Shown one piece after another: positions 16,130 to 25,649 of a stretch of DNA of 64,000 nucleotides. The stretch is from Zymomonas mobilis (GTDB taxonomy: Bacteria > Pseudomonadota > Alphaproteobacteria > Sphingomonadales > Sphingomonadaceae), in contig NZ_VFOF01000001.1 in NCBI RefSeq assembly GCF_006715975.1, positions 382,001 through 446,000 on the forward strand. Direction: 5' to 3'. The notes beneath the pieces were generated by a model that saw nothing but the letters and a program-made list of their open reading frames with translations, was not told the DNA's origin and did not search any database. Both the position numbers and the translations under genes were made by a program. The stretch's first letter is position 1. Every line of letters starts with the position of its first letter.

Positions 16130-19100
16130 ATGGCTCGCTATTTTATTGACCGCCCTGTCTTTGCCTGGGTTATCGGTTTAATCATTATGTTATTGGGTGG
16201 ATTGGCCATTCTTAAAATGCCGATCGCCCAATATCCGAATGTGGCACCGCCTCAAGTCGAAATCGGGGTTTTCTATCCCGGGGCTTCCGCTGAAACTATT
16301 AACAACACCGTTGTGCGACCCATTTTGCAGCAGATGCATGGGTTGGATAATCTGGAATATATCTCCGCATCGTCCTTTGCATCTGGTCAGATGACGATCG
16401 ATTTGACCTTTGCGCAGGGCACCGATGCCGATATCGCGCAGGTGCAAGTCCAGAATAAACTGCAATTGGCGCAGCCTCGCCTGCCGTCAGATGTGGTGAA
16501 TCAGGGTATTACGGTTAACCGTTCTGCCAAAAGCTTTATGATGATCATGTCGTTCATCTCGACCGATGGCAGCATGTCCTATCAGGACATTAACGATTAC
16601 GTGGCATCCAATATTGCTGATCCTTTAAGCCGTGTTTCTGGTGTTGGGGATTACACCCTGTTCGGTTTTGAATATGCGATGCGTATCTGGTTAGATCCGG
16701 CCAAGTTATATAAATATAATTTGACGGTTGCCGATGTTCAAAGTGCGATTTCAACCCAGAACGTCCAGTTGTCTTCGGGTGAATTAGGCGGTTTGCCAGC
16801 CGTAAAGGGTATCCGTTTGGATGCGACCATTATTGGCCCAACGCGCTTGACGTCACCGGAAGAATTCAAAAATATTCTGATTAAAGCTTTATCTGACGGT
16901 GCCCAGATTAAATTGGGTGACGTGGCTAAAGTTGAGCTGGGGGCACAAAATTATAGCTTTGATATTCGCTATAATAACCAGCCGGCCTCCGGCATCGCTA
17001 TCAAATTGGCACCGGGTGCGAACCAGCTTCAAACCGAGAAAATGATCCGGCAGCGCTTGGCTGACTTGGAGCCATTCTTCCCGCATGGTTTGAAGATCGA
17101 ATATCCGGTTGATACCGAACCTTTCATTACCGCGTCTATTCACGAAGTTGTCGAAACTTTGGTTGAAGCCATTGTGCTTGTTTTCTTCGTGATGTTGATT
17201 TTCTTGCAGAATTTCCGAGCGACTTTGATCCCGACCATTGCTGTCCCTGTTGTTTTATTGGGTACCTTTGGTGTGCTTTCTGTCCTTGGATTTTCAATCA
17301 ATACGTTGACGATGTTGGCGATGGTGTTGGCAGTCGGCCTGTTGGTTGATGATGCTATTGTCGTTGTCGAAAATGTTGAACGTTTGATGCGAGATGAAAA
17401 GCTGTCTCCAAAAGAGGCGGCCAAGCGCTCGATGGATGAAATTTCCGGCGCTTTGATCGGTATTGTGTTGGTTTTATCTGCCGTGTTCTTGCCTATGGCG
17501 GCATTCTCGGGATCCACAGGGGTTATTTATCGTCAGTTCTCGATCACGATTGTGGTCGCGATGGGACTGTCTGTTTTGGTGGCTATGGTGATGACACCGG
17601 CGCTTTGTGCGACGATGTTAAAGCCGATAGATCATGAAGCTGAAGCCGAGAAAAAACCGGGAATATTTGGCCGTTTTGCCAATGGTTTTAACCGCGCCTT
17701 TGATAAGCTGAATAATGGTTATCTTGGCGGTGTTTCTTGGTTGTTGGGTCGATCAATCAAGGGGGCTGTTGCCTTTTTGATTATCGTCGTCGGCGTTGGT
17801 TATTTATTTACCCGTTTACCGACCGGCTTCTTGCCTGATGAAGATCAAGGTGAGTTTATCGGTCAGGTCACATTGCCAACGGGTGCGACGCAAGAACAGA
17901 CTTCGGAAGCCGTTCATAAGGTAACCGATTATTTGTTGGCTGCCGAAAAAGACAGTGTTCTGTCCGTGATGACCGTCAGTGGTTTTAACTTTGGTGGTCA
18001 GGGGCAAAATGCCGGTTCCTTCTTCGTTCGTCTGAAGCCATGGGGGCAACGTCCAAAATCATCACAAACAGCATCGGCTTTGGCGATGCGAACGATGATG
18101 CATTTCTGGAATGATCCGACAGCCATGACCTTCGCCTTTAATATGCCTGCTGTTCGTGACTTGGGTAATGCCACGGGTTTTGACCTTGAGTTAGAAGATC
18201 GCGGCCATATTGGGCATGAAAAATTCTTGGAAGCCCGCAATATGTTGCTGGCTATGGCAGCCAATGACCCGCGTTTAAGTGGGGTCCGCCCGAATGGTAT
18301 GGAGGATGCTGCCCAGTATCATTTGACGGTTGATTACGGCAAAGCCGTCATGATGGGATTGACCCCGAATGACGTCAATGTGGCTTTACAGGGATCTTTA
18401 GGGTCGATTTACGTCAACCAATTTATGCGTGATGACCGTGTGAAGCAGGTTTATCTGATGGGAACGCCCGCCGCCCGCATGTTACCTTCCGATTTTTCGA
18501 AATGGTATTTGCGGAATAATGTCGGAACGATGGTGCCATTTAGTGCCTTCATGACAGGTGAATGGCAGAAGGGCCCTCAGAAAGTCGAAAACTATAACGG
18601 TTATAATTCATTTGAAATCATGGGCACGCCGGCACCGGGGCATAGTTCGGGTGAAGCCATTCAAGCCATGACTGAGATTATCCATAAATTGCCTACGGGT
18701 GTTGGGCATGAATGGACTGGACTTTCGTTTGAAGAGCAGGCGGCGGGTTCGTCAACCATGTCTCTTTATGCGATTTCCGCTATCGTGGTGTTGTTCTGTC
18801 TGGCTGCGCTTTATGAAAGCTGGGCGGTGCCGATATCGGTTATTTTGGTTCTGCCACTGGGTGTCTTGGGTGCGGTTGCAGCAACCTTGATGCGTGGGCT
18901 TTCAAACGATGTCTATTTCCAGATTGGTTTGTTAACGACTGTCGGTTTGACCGTTAAAAACGCCATTTTGATTGTCGAATTCGCGAAAGCCTTTTTTGAT
19001 AACGGCATGCCGTTAATGCAGTCTGTTGTTCAGGCAGGGCGCGAGCGGTTAAGGCCAATTTTGATGACCTCTATTGCCTTTGTGTTAGGGGTTATTCCGT

Positions 19101-19276
19101 TGAGCATTGCAACGGGGGCATCATCAGCGGCTCGTATCGCGATCGGAACGGCGGTTGTGGGCGGTATGGTGACCGCAACTTTGCTGACGATTTTCTTTGT
19201 GCCGCTTTTCTTTGTGGTGGTTTTGAAGCTGTTCCGCGTGAAACCGAATAAGCTGAATGCGGAGGAAGCCGCCTGA
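16130..19276 (+). CDS. RND efflux pump, inner-membrane transporter (AcrB/MexB, HAE1 family)
   Basis: A 1048-aa proton-driven exporter, of normal HAE1 length. It has twelve membrane helices with two large periplasmic loops. The TM4 proton-relay aspartates are present in GLLVDDAIVVVENV, and TM10 has the relay lysine in TVGLTVKNAILIVEF. The start MARYFIDRPVFAWV is canonical. The gene is sandwiched between the adaptor (2-base gap) and the outer-membrane factor (1-base TGATG overlap). I recall equivalent Zymomonas genes being studied for inhibitor tolerance; that link is memory, not sequence evidence. Confidence 0.96.
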   Translation: MARYFIDRPVFAWVIGLIIMLLGGLAILKMPIAQYPNVAPPQVEIGVFYPGASAETINNTVVRPILQQMHGLDNLEYISASSFASGQMTIDLTFAQGTDADIAQVQVQNKLQLAQPRLPSDVVNQGITVNRSAKSFMMIMSFISTDGSMSYQDINDYVASNIADPLSRVSGVGDYTLFGFEYAMRIWLDPAKLYKYNLTVADVQSAISTQNVQLSSGELGGLPAVKGIRLDATIIGPTRLTSPEEFKNILIKALSDGAQIKLGDVAKVELGAQNYSFDIRYNNQPASGIAIKLAPGANQLQTEKMIRQRLADLEPFFPHGLKIEYPVDTEPFITASIHEVVETLVEAIVLVFFVMLIFLQNFRATLIPTIAVPVVLLGTFGVLSVLGFSINTLTMLAMVLAVGLLVDDAIVVVENVERLMRDEKLSPKEAAKRSMDEISGALIGIVLVLSAVFLPMAAFSGSTGVIYRQFSITIVVAMGLSVLVAMVMTPALCATMLKPIDHEAEAEKKPGIFGRFANGFNRAFDKLNNGYLGGVSWLLGRSIKGAVAFLIIVVGVGYLFTRLPTGFLPDEDQGEFIGQVTLPTGATQEQTSEAVHKVTDYLLAAEKDSVLSVMTVSGFNFGGQGQNAGSFFVRLKPWGQRPKSSQTASALAMRTMMHFWNDPTAMTFAFNMPAVRDLGNATGFDLELEDRGHIGHEKFLEARNMLLAMAANDPRLSGVRPNGMEDAAQYHLTVDYGKAVMMGLTPNDVNVALQGSLGSIYVNQFMRDDRVKQVYLMGTPAARMLPSDFSKWYLRNNVGTMVPFSAFMTGEWQKGPQKVENYNGYNSFEIMGTPAPGHSSGEAIQAMTEIIHKLPTGVGHEWTGLSFEEQAAGSSTMSLYAISAIVVLFCLAALYESWAVPISVILVLPLGVLGAVAATLMRGLSNDVYFQIGLLTTVGLTVKNAILIVEFAKAFFDNGMPLMQSVVQAGRERLRPILMTSIAFVLGVIPLSIATGASSAARIAIGTAVVGGMVTATLLTIFFVPLFFVVVLKLFRVKPNKLNAEEAA

Positions 19277-20823
19277 TGACCTTGTTTTCTTCTTCTGCTG
19301 CTCCGGTAAAGCGGAGTAAAAAAAGATGGCATCGGCCTTTGATGGTGTTTCTTTCGGCCAATATGTTGTTGGCCGGATGCACCATGGCACCGAAATATCA
19401 TCGTCCGGCTGCATCCGTTGCCCCGCAATGGCCGAAAACGGCAGCACCAACGGTTGTGGATAGCCACTCACTGAAGCCCAATCCGATGGCAAAGGATATC
19501 GGTTGGGAAGAGTTCTTTAAAGATCCACGTCTGAAAGCCTTGATTGCGATTGCTATTCGTGAAAACCGCGATTTGCGTTCGTCTATTCAGGCTATTGGAG
19601 AGGCACAAGCCCGATATCGGGTGCAAAGAGCGTCTTTGTTACCAGCGATTGGTGGCACCGGCGAGGTGATGTATCAGCAGCCTTCGGGTAAATCTGGTTT
19701 GAGCTTTGCTCCGGGTGTCGGTGAAGGCATCCCGCGTTTTCATTATTATTCAATGGGTATTGGTTTTTCTTCCTATGAAATCGATATCTTTGGCCGCATC
19801 CGCAGTTTGAGCAAAGAAGCGGCGGAGAGGGCGTTAAGTCAGGAAGAAACCGCGAGAGGCACGCTGATCAGTCTGATTTCGCAGGTGGCGAATAGCTATA
19901 TTGCGTGGTTGGCTGATCGAGAAATCCTGAATTTGGCAGAGGAAAGCTATCAGGCCGCCAAGCATAATTTCGAATTATCGCGGGCTTTATTAGAGCATGG
20001 TGAGGCCAGCCTCCTTACGGTAAATCAGGCAGAAACGCTGTTCCAGCAGAAAGCCGATCTGCGTGAGCAGGCGAGACGCCAAATGGCATGGGAAGAGAAT
20101 AATCTGACCTTGTTAATTGGTCAGCCGATACCTGCGGATTTGCCGTCACCATTACCTTTTGGTGAGCAAAATATCATGGAAGATTTATCGGCAGGTTTGC
20201 CTTCCGATCTTTTGCAAAACCGGCCTGATATTAGAGCGGCGGAACATGATTTGAAGGCAGCCAATGCCGATATTGGTGCTGCACGAGCCGCCTTTTTCCC
20301 ACGCTTGGCACTGACTTCTTCGGTGGGTAATTCCAGTCTTAAGCCTTCGCAGATTATTACGACGGCAGCAAATACTTGGGGATTCCAGCCAGAATTGACG
20401 GTTCCTATTTTTAACTGGGGACAAAATCGCGCGAATTTGAAAATATCTAAAGCCGAACGTGATATGAAGATTACGGCCTATCAGAAGGCTATTCAAAGCG
20501 CGTTTAGAGATGTTTCCAATGCGTTGGTTGGACGGGATACCTATCATCAAGAAGAGGTCGCCTTAGCCCAAGCGGCAGCCAAAGCCGAGAATAACTGGAG
20601 TTTGGCGCGTTTACGGCAAGCGCAGGGAAGTGATTCTGCGATTACGATGCTGAATTATGAGCAGACCTATTACCAAGCCGAATATCAGGCGGTGCAAAAT
20701 AGGGTTGCCCGATATCAGAATTTAGTCACGCTTTATGCGGCTTTGGGAGGGGGCGTAAAAGAAAAATCGCCACCTTTGGATCAAACGGTAGCGCCCAATA
20801 AAGGGGTGAATAAAGTCAATTAA
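19276..20823 (+). CDS. Outer-membrane efflux lipoprotein (NodT/OprM family)
   Basis: A 515-aa TolC-like channel that completes the tripartite pump. A lipoprotein signal ends in LLAGC (Cys35). Two repeats of the OEP fold follow, with coiled-coil helices and motifs such as LISQVANSYIAWLADRE and LLQNRPDIRAAEHDL, both usual for NodT proteins. The ATG overlaps the pump stop codon. The Lys/Pro-rich C-terminal tail ends just before a perfect bidirectional terminator, marking the operon end. Confidence 0.93.
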   Translation: MTLFSSSAAPVKRSKKRWHRPLMVFLSANMLLAGCTMAPKYHRPAASVAPQWPKTAAPTVVDSHSLKPNPMAKDIGWEEFFKDPRLKALIAIAIRENRDLRSSIQAIGEAQARYRVQRASLLPAIGGTGEVMYQQPSGKSGLSFAPGVGEGIPRFHYYSMGIGFSSYEIDIFGRIRSLSKEAAERALSQEETARGTLISLISQVANSYIAWLADREILNLAEESYQAAKHNFELSRALLEHGEASLLTVNQAETLFQQKADLREQARRQMAWEENNLTLLIGQPIPADLPSPLPFGEQNIMEDLSAGLPSDLLQNRPDIRAAEHDLKAANADIGAARAAFFPRLALTSSVGNSSLKPSQIITTAANTWGFQPELTVPIFNWGQNRANLKISKAERDMKITAYQKAIQSAFRDVSNALVGRDTYHQEEVALAQAAAKAENNWSLARLRQAQGSDSAITMLNYEQTYYQAEYQAVQNRVARYQNLVTLYAALGGGVKEKSPPLDQTVAPNKGVNKVN

Positions 20824-20829
20824 GGGTAA

Positions 20830-20865
20830 AAATATTCCGGATCAGATGACTGATCCGGAATATTT
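20830..20865. terminator. Bidirectional terminator between the efflux operon and the SIMPL gene
   Basis: Perfect 16-base arms (AAATATTCCGGATCAG and its complement) flank an ATGA loop. T-rich tracts lie on both sides, so it serves the two convergent units. Confidence 0.9.
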
Positions 20866-20874
20866 GTTTTTATT

Positions 20875-21651
20875 CTATTCCAGTTCGAAAACTGCCTGAA
20901 TAGTAATCGAGACGCTTTGCTGTCCTGATACAACGGGCGTCGTCGGTGAGACATCTGCAGAACGGGCGCTGACCGACATTAACATCGGTCGTATACCCGA
21001 TGGCGTATTCGGTTGGCCTTCTGAAATAAGAACGATGCGTTTGACACGCATGCCGACCGAACGGGCATAAAGGTCAGCCCGACTTTTTGCAGCTGCAATG
21101 GCTTTAATTCTTGCCTGATCCTGCGCCTGATCGGAGTTTGAAAGGGAAAAGTTGGGCCCTTCTAAATCCTCGACATTGGCCTGCACCATTTTATCGACGA
21201 TTGCACCGATGCGGTTAAGATCGTGAATACGAACTTGTATCGAGCTGCGTGCCTGATAGCCGATGCGCTGTGGTGGTTTATTCTGATCATAGCGATAGCG
21301 CGGGCTTATATTGATATTCCGCGTTTCGATATCGTCATTGCTGATGCCGCTTTCCCGCAGGCTGGCCAGCAAATTCGTCATTTTCTTCGCATTTTCGGCC
21401 GTTGCCGTGGCTGCTGTCGCGCTGTCGGCACTGGTCATCGCGGTGATTGTTGCCAGATCGGGGGTGGCCTTTACTTCACCTGTAGTAGAGATCACAAGTT
21501 TTGTGCCGGACATTTGCATATTGGATTCAGTCATTTCTGATGAACGCGCCGCCTGCAACGACATAACCGGCACAGCGGCAAGCAAGCTTCCGATCGCAAT
21601 TGTTTTCAAGGAGGCTGAAGAGTTTTTCCATAAAGTTTTCAATTTTGACAT
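20875..21651 (-). CDS. SIMPL-domain (DUF541) periplasmic protein
   Basis: A 258-aa secreted protein with a basic N-terminus, a hydrophobic core (TIAIGSLLAAVPVMSLQA) and likely cleavage after LQAA. The rest matches the SIMPL/DUF541 family: the opening strand ISTTGEVKATPDLATITA, the central SPRYRYDQ region and the helix AIAAAKSRADLYARSVGMRV. Family members are envelope proteins linked to oxidative stress or outer-membrane integrity; the molecular function is unknown. It is a single gene, with a terminator shared with the efflux operon and a divergent orphan adaptor upstream. Confidence 0.85.
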   Translation of the reverse strand: MSKLKTLWKNSSASLKTIAIGSLLAAVPVMSLQAARSSEMTESNMQMSGTKLVISTTGEVKATPDLATITAMTSADSATAATATAENAKKMTNLLASLRESGISNDDIETRNINISPRYRYDQNKPPQRIGYQARSSIQVRIHDLNRIGAIVDKMVQANVEDLEGPNFSLSNSDQAQDQARIKAIAAAKSRADLYARSVGMRVKRIVLISEGQPNTPSGIRPMLMSVSARSADVSPTTPVVSGQQSVSITIQAVFELE

Positions 21652-21761
21652 TCTATTCGCCCGACATGGTAATAAGATAAAGAAAAAACGTTATTTTCGA
21701 CGAAAGGTTTCGTTTGAAAGTAAATAATTTTCTTTATTGAGTGGCTATGTTGCGTTGAATG

Positions 21762-21791
21762 TTGTCAGTTTTTGGGAAGAACAAATATATT
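21762..21791 (+). promoter_or_regulatory. Possible promoter of the orphan adaptor gene
   Basis: TTGTCA (21762-21767) and TATATT (21786-21791), 18 bases apart, face the adaptor gene in a 350-bp AT-rich gap that otherwise holds no gene. The octamer TTGTCAGT occurs twice, 28 bases apart (21762 and 21790), which could be a regulator site. Confidence 0.35.
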
Positions 21792-22001
21792 GTCAGTGCT
21801 TTCTATATTAAAATTTCATTAATTTTTATTTATCTATTTCTAATTTTGAAATTTTTTTCAGAGTTTTATGAAAAAGAGTGATGGCAGAAGTATATTACTT
21901 TGCCTTTTGTAGGCTGATGGAAAAGAGATTTTTATCCATAAATACTTTTGCTAAAAGCCTTTTGTTACAGCGCAGGTTCGAAAGACAGGAAGTGGGGGAC
22001 G

Positions 22002-23150
22002 ATGACACATGACCACGATCAAAATAATGAAACCGAACCTTTTGGTTTAACGGCGGAAGAGCTTGCCCGCGCGCAAAGACATCGTTTGGTTATTATTATC
22101 CTTGGCATCATTGCCATTGCGTTACTGATTATCTTTATTGCATGGCGCGCTAAAGTGACGGCTCCGGTACAAATCATTGCGGAACCCGTGCATGTTTCGA
22201 CAGTGGCGCCTGTTCAACGCTCTGTAACGGGGATGGTTTCAGCAAATGGCCATTTGGCACCTGCAAAAGAGATTGTCGTTACTGCCCCGAATATTGATGG
22301 TAAAGTTGTCAAAGTCCTTGTTGCTGTGGGGGATCGGGTTCAGGCTGGTCAGCCTTTGGCTTTGATAAGTCATAGCGATTCAGATCAAAGCAATTTTGAA
22401 CAGCAGGCCTTGGCAGAATCCCAGTTGGCTGATCTGGTTATTGCAGAAAGCGAATATAAAAGAGCGGAAGCGGCTGGTGACACGACCTTGGCTGAAATTT
22501 TAAAGAAAGATTATGACGAAGCGTCCCGACATGTTCGCCATAAGGTTGGGAAATCCACCCGTAAGAAAATCGTTACCCTGACACCCGTAACGGCACCTGT
22601 CAGTGGTATGATTTTATCTTGTTCGGCAGAAAAAGGGGCTGCCGTTATTTCTAATTCGACCGAGCTTTTCCGGATTGCTGAAAAAGGCGAAATCGAAATG
22701 CAGGCGAATGTCGGTGAAAAAGACCTGCCGAATATTTCGGTGGGTGCCTCGGCTGATGTTAAAATTGCCGGATTGGATAACAGTTTTTTTGGCCGGATAT
22801 CTGCCATTTCGCCGGTTGTTGATAATATCACCCATATGGCAACGGTGCATATTTTGTTGGACAACAATGCGACCTTGAAATCTGGTTTATCCGCTGAAGC
22901 CCATATCCATACGATGCCTGTTCAAGCGCTCGTTTTGCCCGATGCGGCTATTATGAGCGATGATACCGGTCATTACGTTTATAGTTTGGATGAAGGTAAT
23001 GCGGTTGCCCGTCATCAGGTAGCTTTGGGTCAAAAAACATCCGATGGACAATGGGAGGTCTTATCAGGCTTGCAAAAACAGGATAATATCGTGGCCTCGT
23101 CCGGTTCGATGGTAAGCCCCGGTGACAGGGTTATTGTCGATAAAAAGTAG
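22002..23150 (+). CDS. Membrane fusion (HlyD/RND-adaptor) protein without a partner
   Basis: A 382-aa periplasmic adaptor anchored by one N-terminal helix (about residues 30-50, LVIIILGIIAIALLIIFIAW). Lipoyl halves (APNIDGKVVKVLVAVGDRV and TAPVSGMILSCSAEKGAAV) flank a short hairpin, followed by beta-barrel and membrane-proximal parts (VGEKDLPNISVG and ALVLPDAAIM). GGGGGAC precedes the ATG at 22002, so the 18 further codons upstream are not used. Such adaptors normally sit beside an RND or MacB pump. Here the next gene is DUF445 after a terminator, so its partner must be elsewhere. Confidence 0.85.
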   Translation: MTHDHDQNNETEPFGLTAEELARAQRHRLVIIILGIIAIALLIIFIAWRAKVTAPVQIIAEPVHVSTVAPVQRSVTGMVSANGHLAPAKEIVVTAPNIDGKVVKVLVAVGDRVQAGQPLALISHSDSDQSNFEQQALAESQLADLVIAESEYKRAEAAGDTTLAEILKKDYDEASRHVRHKVGKSTRKKIVTLTPVTAPVSGMILSCSAEKGAAVISNSTELFRIAEKGEIEMQANVGEKDLPNISVGASADVKIAGLDNSFFGRISAISPVVDNITHMATVHILLDNNATLKSGLSAEAHIHTMPVQALVLPDAAIMSDDTGHYVYSLDEGNAVARHQVALGQKTSDGQWEVLSGLQKQDNIVASSGSMVSPGDRVIVDKK

Positions 23151-23178
23151 TTTTTTTGCTGAAAATAAAAGCGTTAGG

Positions 23179-23212
23179 AAAGCCTTCCGGTATTTTATCG
23201 GGAGGCTTTTTT
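23179..23212 (+). terminator. Terminator of the orphan adaptor gene
   Basis: AAAGCCTTCCG and CGGGAGGCTTT (11 pairs) around GTATTTTAT, followed by T residues, 29 bases after the stop. Confidence 0.8.
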
Positions 23213-23279
23213 GCAAAATGGTTCTTTTCTAAGATAGCTCTTTTCTGGCAAAAAATCTTGTCATGCCCATATACTGGCT

Positions 23280-24536
23280 ATGTTTAGATCTATGGCACAT
23301 CAGATGACCGTGAAAACGGCAGCCACCTTACTTCTGGTTTTGATGGTTGCGCTGTTTTTTATCGGGCGCGAGCTGGATCATTTTTACCCCGGCCACTGGG
23401 CTTGGGGTTTTTTGATTGCATTTTCTGAAGCGGCGATGGTCGGCGGCTTGGCTGACTGGTTTGCTGTAACGGCTTTGTTTCGGCATCCTTTGGGGCTGCC
23501 ATTCCCGCATACGGCGCTTATTCCCCATGCCAAAGATCGGATTGCGGTCAATTTGGCAGGTTTTATTGAAACCCATTTTTTGCGTTCTATTGTTTTGGCA
23601 CGTCGGCTGAAAATGGTCGATGCAGACCGTTTTCTGTTGCGGCTGACAGATGACAAGATAACAGCCGATAATGCCCTGAAGAGCCGTCTGCGGCGTTTCT
23701 GGCCTAAATTAGGGGGGCATATCAACTATCCCGCCGTCAGCGAAGAAATTACAGGTAGCGTATTAGGTATAATTAAAAAATCTGACCCAACGATTACCCT
23801 TGGTGATGTGTTGAAAGAAGCTTTGGAAAAGAAGAAGCAGGTCGATTTGATTACCTCTGTTCTGCGTTCATTTGCAGATTGGCTGGTGCATCATGAAGAT
23901 GTCATTCGCGAGATGGTCAGTAAGCGTTCTGGCAGCTTTTTGAGATGGACGGGGCTGGATTCTCGTTTGGCAGATAGCATCTATGATGCGGTTAACCGTC
24001 TGGTGAATGAGATGATGGTTGATCCAGAACATCCATTGCGTTTGCGTTTTGATGAGACTTTATGGAATTGGGTTGAAAAGCTGCGGACTGATCCGGCGCT
24101 GCAAATACGACTTAATCATATCAAAAATCTGATTTTGGATAATCCTGCCATTCACGATCGAGTGAAAGCCAAAATAGAAAGTGGTTTGCAGGGATTTCTT
24201 TTAGATAAAGATGAAAAGAGCGCTTCGCCGATAGCGATTAATAATCGTTGGCGTTCTTTACTCGCCGAATGGGGGGAAGCCGTTACCGAAGATAGTCAGA
24301 CGAGAGCGGCTTTTAACCGCATTTTTAGGCGAATTATGATTGGGGTTATCGTTCCGCATAGCCATCAGATCACCCGATTGATTACGGATACGGTGGAAAA
24401 ATGGGATGGTGACGAGGTCGCCGGACGGATTGAAAAAGCAGTTGGTGGAGAGCTTCATTATATCCGTTTATCCGGCACCTTCGTCGGTGGAGCGATTGGC
24501 CTGTTATTGCATATCGCTAGTTTGATTATACGTTGA
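23280..24536 (+). CDS. DUF445 family membrane protein
   Basis: A 418-aa protein with membrane segments at the N-terminus (about residues 13-30 and 40-65) and one at the C-terminus ([17 protein letters not shown]). The family hallmark [20 protein letters not shown] is followed by [17 protein letters not shown] and a long soluble helical region. DUF445/YjiN proteins are inner-membrane proteins of unknown function. Its 3' end overlaps the convergent lgt by 11 bases, so no separate terminator fits between them. Confidence 0.85.
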   Translation: MFRSMAHQMTVKTAATLLLVLMVALFFIGRELDHFYPGHWAWGFLIAFSEAAMVGGLADWFAVTALFRHPLGLPFPHTALIPHAKDRIAVNLAGFIETHFLRSIVLARRLKMVDADRFLLRLTDDKITADNALKSRLRRFWPKLGGHINYPAVSEEITGSVLGIIKKSDPTITLGDVLKEALEKKKQVDLITSVLRSFADWLVHHEDVIREMVSKRSGSFLRWTGLDSRLADSIYDAVNRLVNEMMVDPEHPLRLRFDETLWNWVEKLRTDPALQIRLNHIKNLILDNPAIHDRVKAKIESGLQGFLLDKDEKSASPIAINNRWRSLLAEWGEAVTEDSQTRAAFNRIFRRIMIGVIVPHSHQITRLITDTVEKWDGDEVAGRIEKAVGGELHYIRLSGTFVGGAIGLLLHIASLIIR

Positions 24537-25383
24537 TATGGCGCTTTTTTGACGTGACGATAAGCCATAGGCCAGAGAGCACCATCGGAATGGTGAGGGT
24601 TTGTCCCATCGTCAGACCCCATGAGAGTGTGCCAAGCTGGACATCCGGTTCTCTGAACCATTCAACAATAAAGCGGGATAGGCCGTAGCCAACCAGAAAG
24701 AATCCGGCGAGTTTCCCCGGATGAAAACGGGATTTGGTGGCAAAAAATTGGTAATTCAGAAAAGCAAACAGGATAATGCCTTCTAAGCCGGCTTCATAGA
24801 GTTGGCTGGGATGGCGGGGTAGGGCGCCAGCCTGCGGGAAGATAACCGCCCAAGGCATTGTGCTGGGGCGTCCCCATAATTCACCATTAACGAAATTAGC
24901 CAATCGTCCAAGGAACAGGCCAATAGGTGCTGCACAACCGATGTAATCGGCTATTCTGAGCCAGCTGAGGCGGTTTGATGTCTTTACCCACCAGATGGCA
25001 AGAAAGACGCCTATCATGCCGCCATGATAGGACATGCCGCCTTCCCATAATTTGAAAACTTCTAGAGGGTTTTCGAGAATGGCCGGTTGATAGAACAAGA
25101 CATAAGCCAGTCGTCCACCGACGAGAATGCCCAATGTTGACCAGAAGACCAAATCATCGGTTTGTTCCGGTTTCATCGGTGCGCCGGGTTGCTTTAAAAG
25201 GAAAAGCACATAACGCCATGCCAAAAGAATGCCGGTGATATAGGCCAAAGCATACCAATGGATCATTGGATGAAGCGTTAATCCAAAAAGATGCCAGATC
25301 CCAAGATCAAAGGCGATCGGGGATAATCCCAAAGCATCAAAATGGATAACGCTTTTCATCTGTTTGATAAAAGCGAATGGCAC
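24526..25383 (-). CDS. lgt: Prolipoprotein diacylglyceryl transferase
   Basis: A 285-aa inner-membrane enzyme that attaches diacylglycerol from phosphatidylglycerol to the lipobox cysteine, the first step of lipoprotein maturation. About seven membrane helices are present. Family motifs are visible: MSYHGGMIG and the signature [16 protein letters not shown], then [15 protein letters not shown] at 25383, 7 bases after AAAGGA, is the best-supported start; ATG at 25356 is the alternative. The product feeds LspA and Lnt, both encoded elsewhere in this window. Confidence 0.93.
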   Translation of the reverse strand: MPFAFIKQMKSVIHFDALGLSPIAFDLGIWHLFGLTLHPMIHWYALAYITGILLAWRYVLFLLKQPGAPMKPEQTDDLVFWSTLGILVGGRLAYVLFYQPAILENPLEVFKLWEGGMSYHGGMIGVFLAIWWVKTSNRLSWLRIADYIGCAAPIGLFLGRLANFVNGELWGRPSTMPWAVIFPQAGALPRHPSQLYEAGLEGIILFAFLNYQFFATKSRFHPGKLAGFFLVGYGLSRFIVEWFREPDVQLGTLSWGLTMGQTLTIPMVLSGLWLIVTSKKRHINV

Positions 25384-25593
25384 AGAAAATCCTTTCAACA
25401 CTAAAAGCAAGATATCCGCTGAAATGATGAATAATAAATGGCCGGAAAAACAAGGTTAAGGTGATATCAGCCATTGTGAACAGTTATAGCGGGATAAATG
25501 AGTGATTTTATAGCTGCCATATAAAGAGGCAGAGAAAAAGACAAAGAAAAAGACAAAGAAAAATCGAATTATCCTGATCTTTGCCAGATACAA

Positions 25594-25625
25594 AAAATCC
25601 GGCCTTTTTTAAAAGACCGGATTCT
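25594..25625 (-). terminator. Terminator of the sugar porter gene
   Basis: On the minus strand AATCCGG, then AAAAG-type inner pairs, closes over a short loop and is followed by TTTTTTG. It is 25 bases beyond the porter stop. The rest of the 25384-25593 gap is A-rich, with a 12-base unit (AAAAAGACAAAG) repeated twice, and no gene. Confidence 0.75.
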
Positions 25626-25649
25626 TGAGGTGATAAACAGCTTGTTTGG

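Noticed and set aside
25535-25558. Tandem 12-base repeat AAAAAGACAAAG
   Set aside because: Only two A-rich copies; too small to call a functional repeat.
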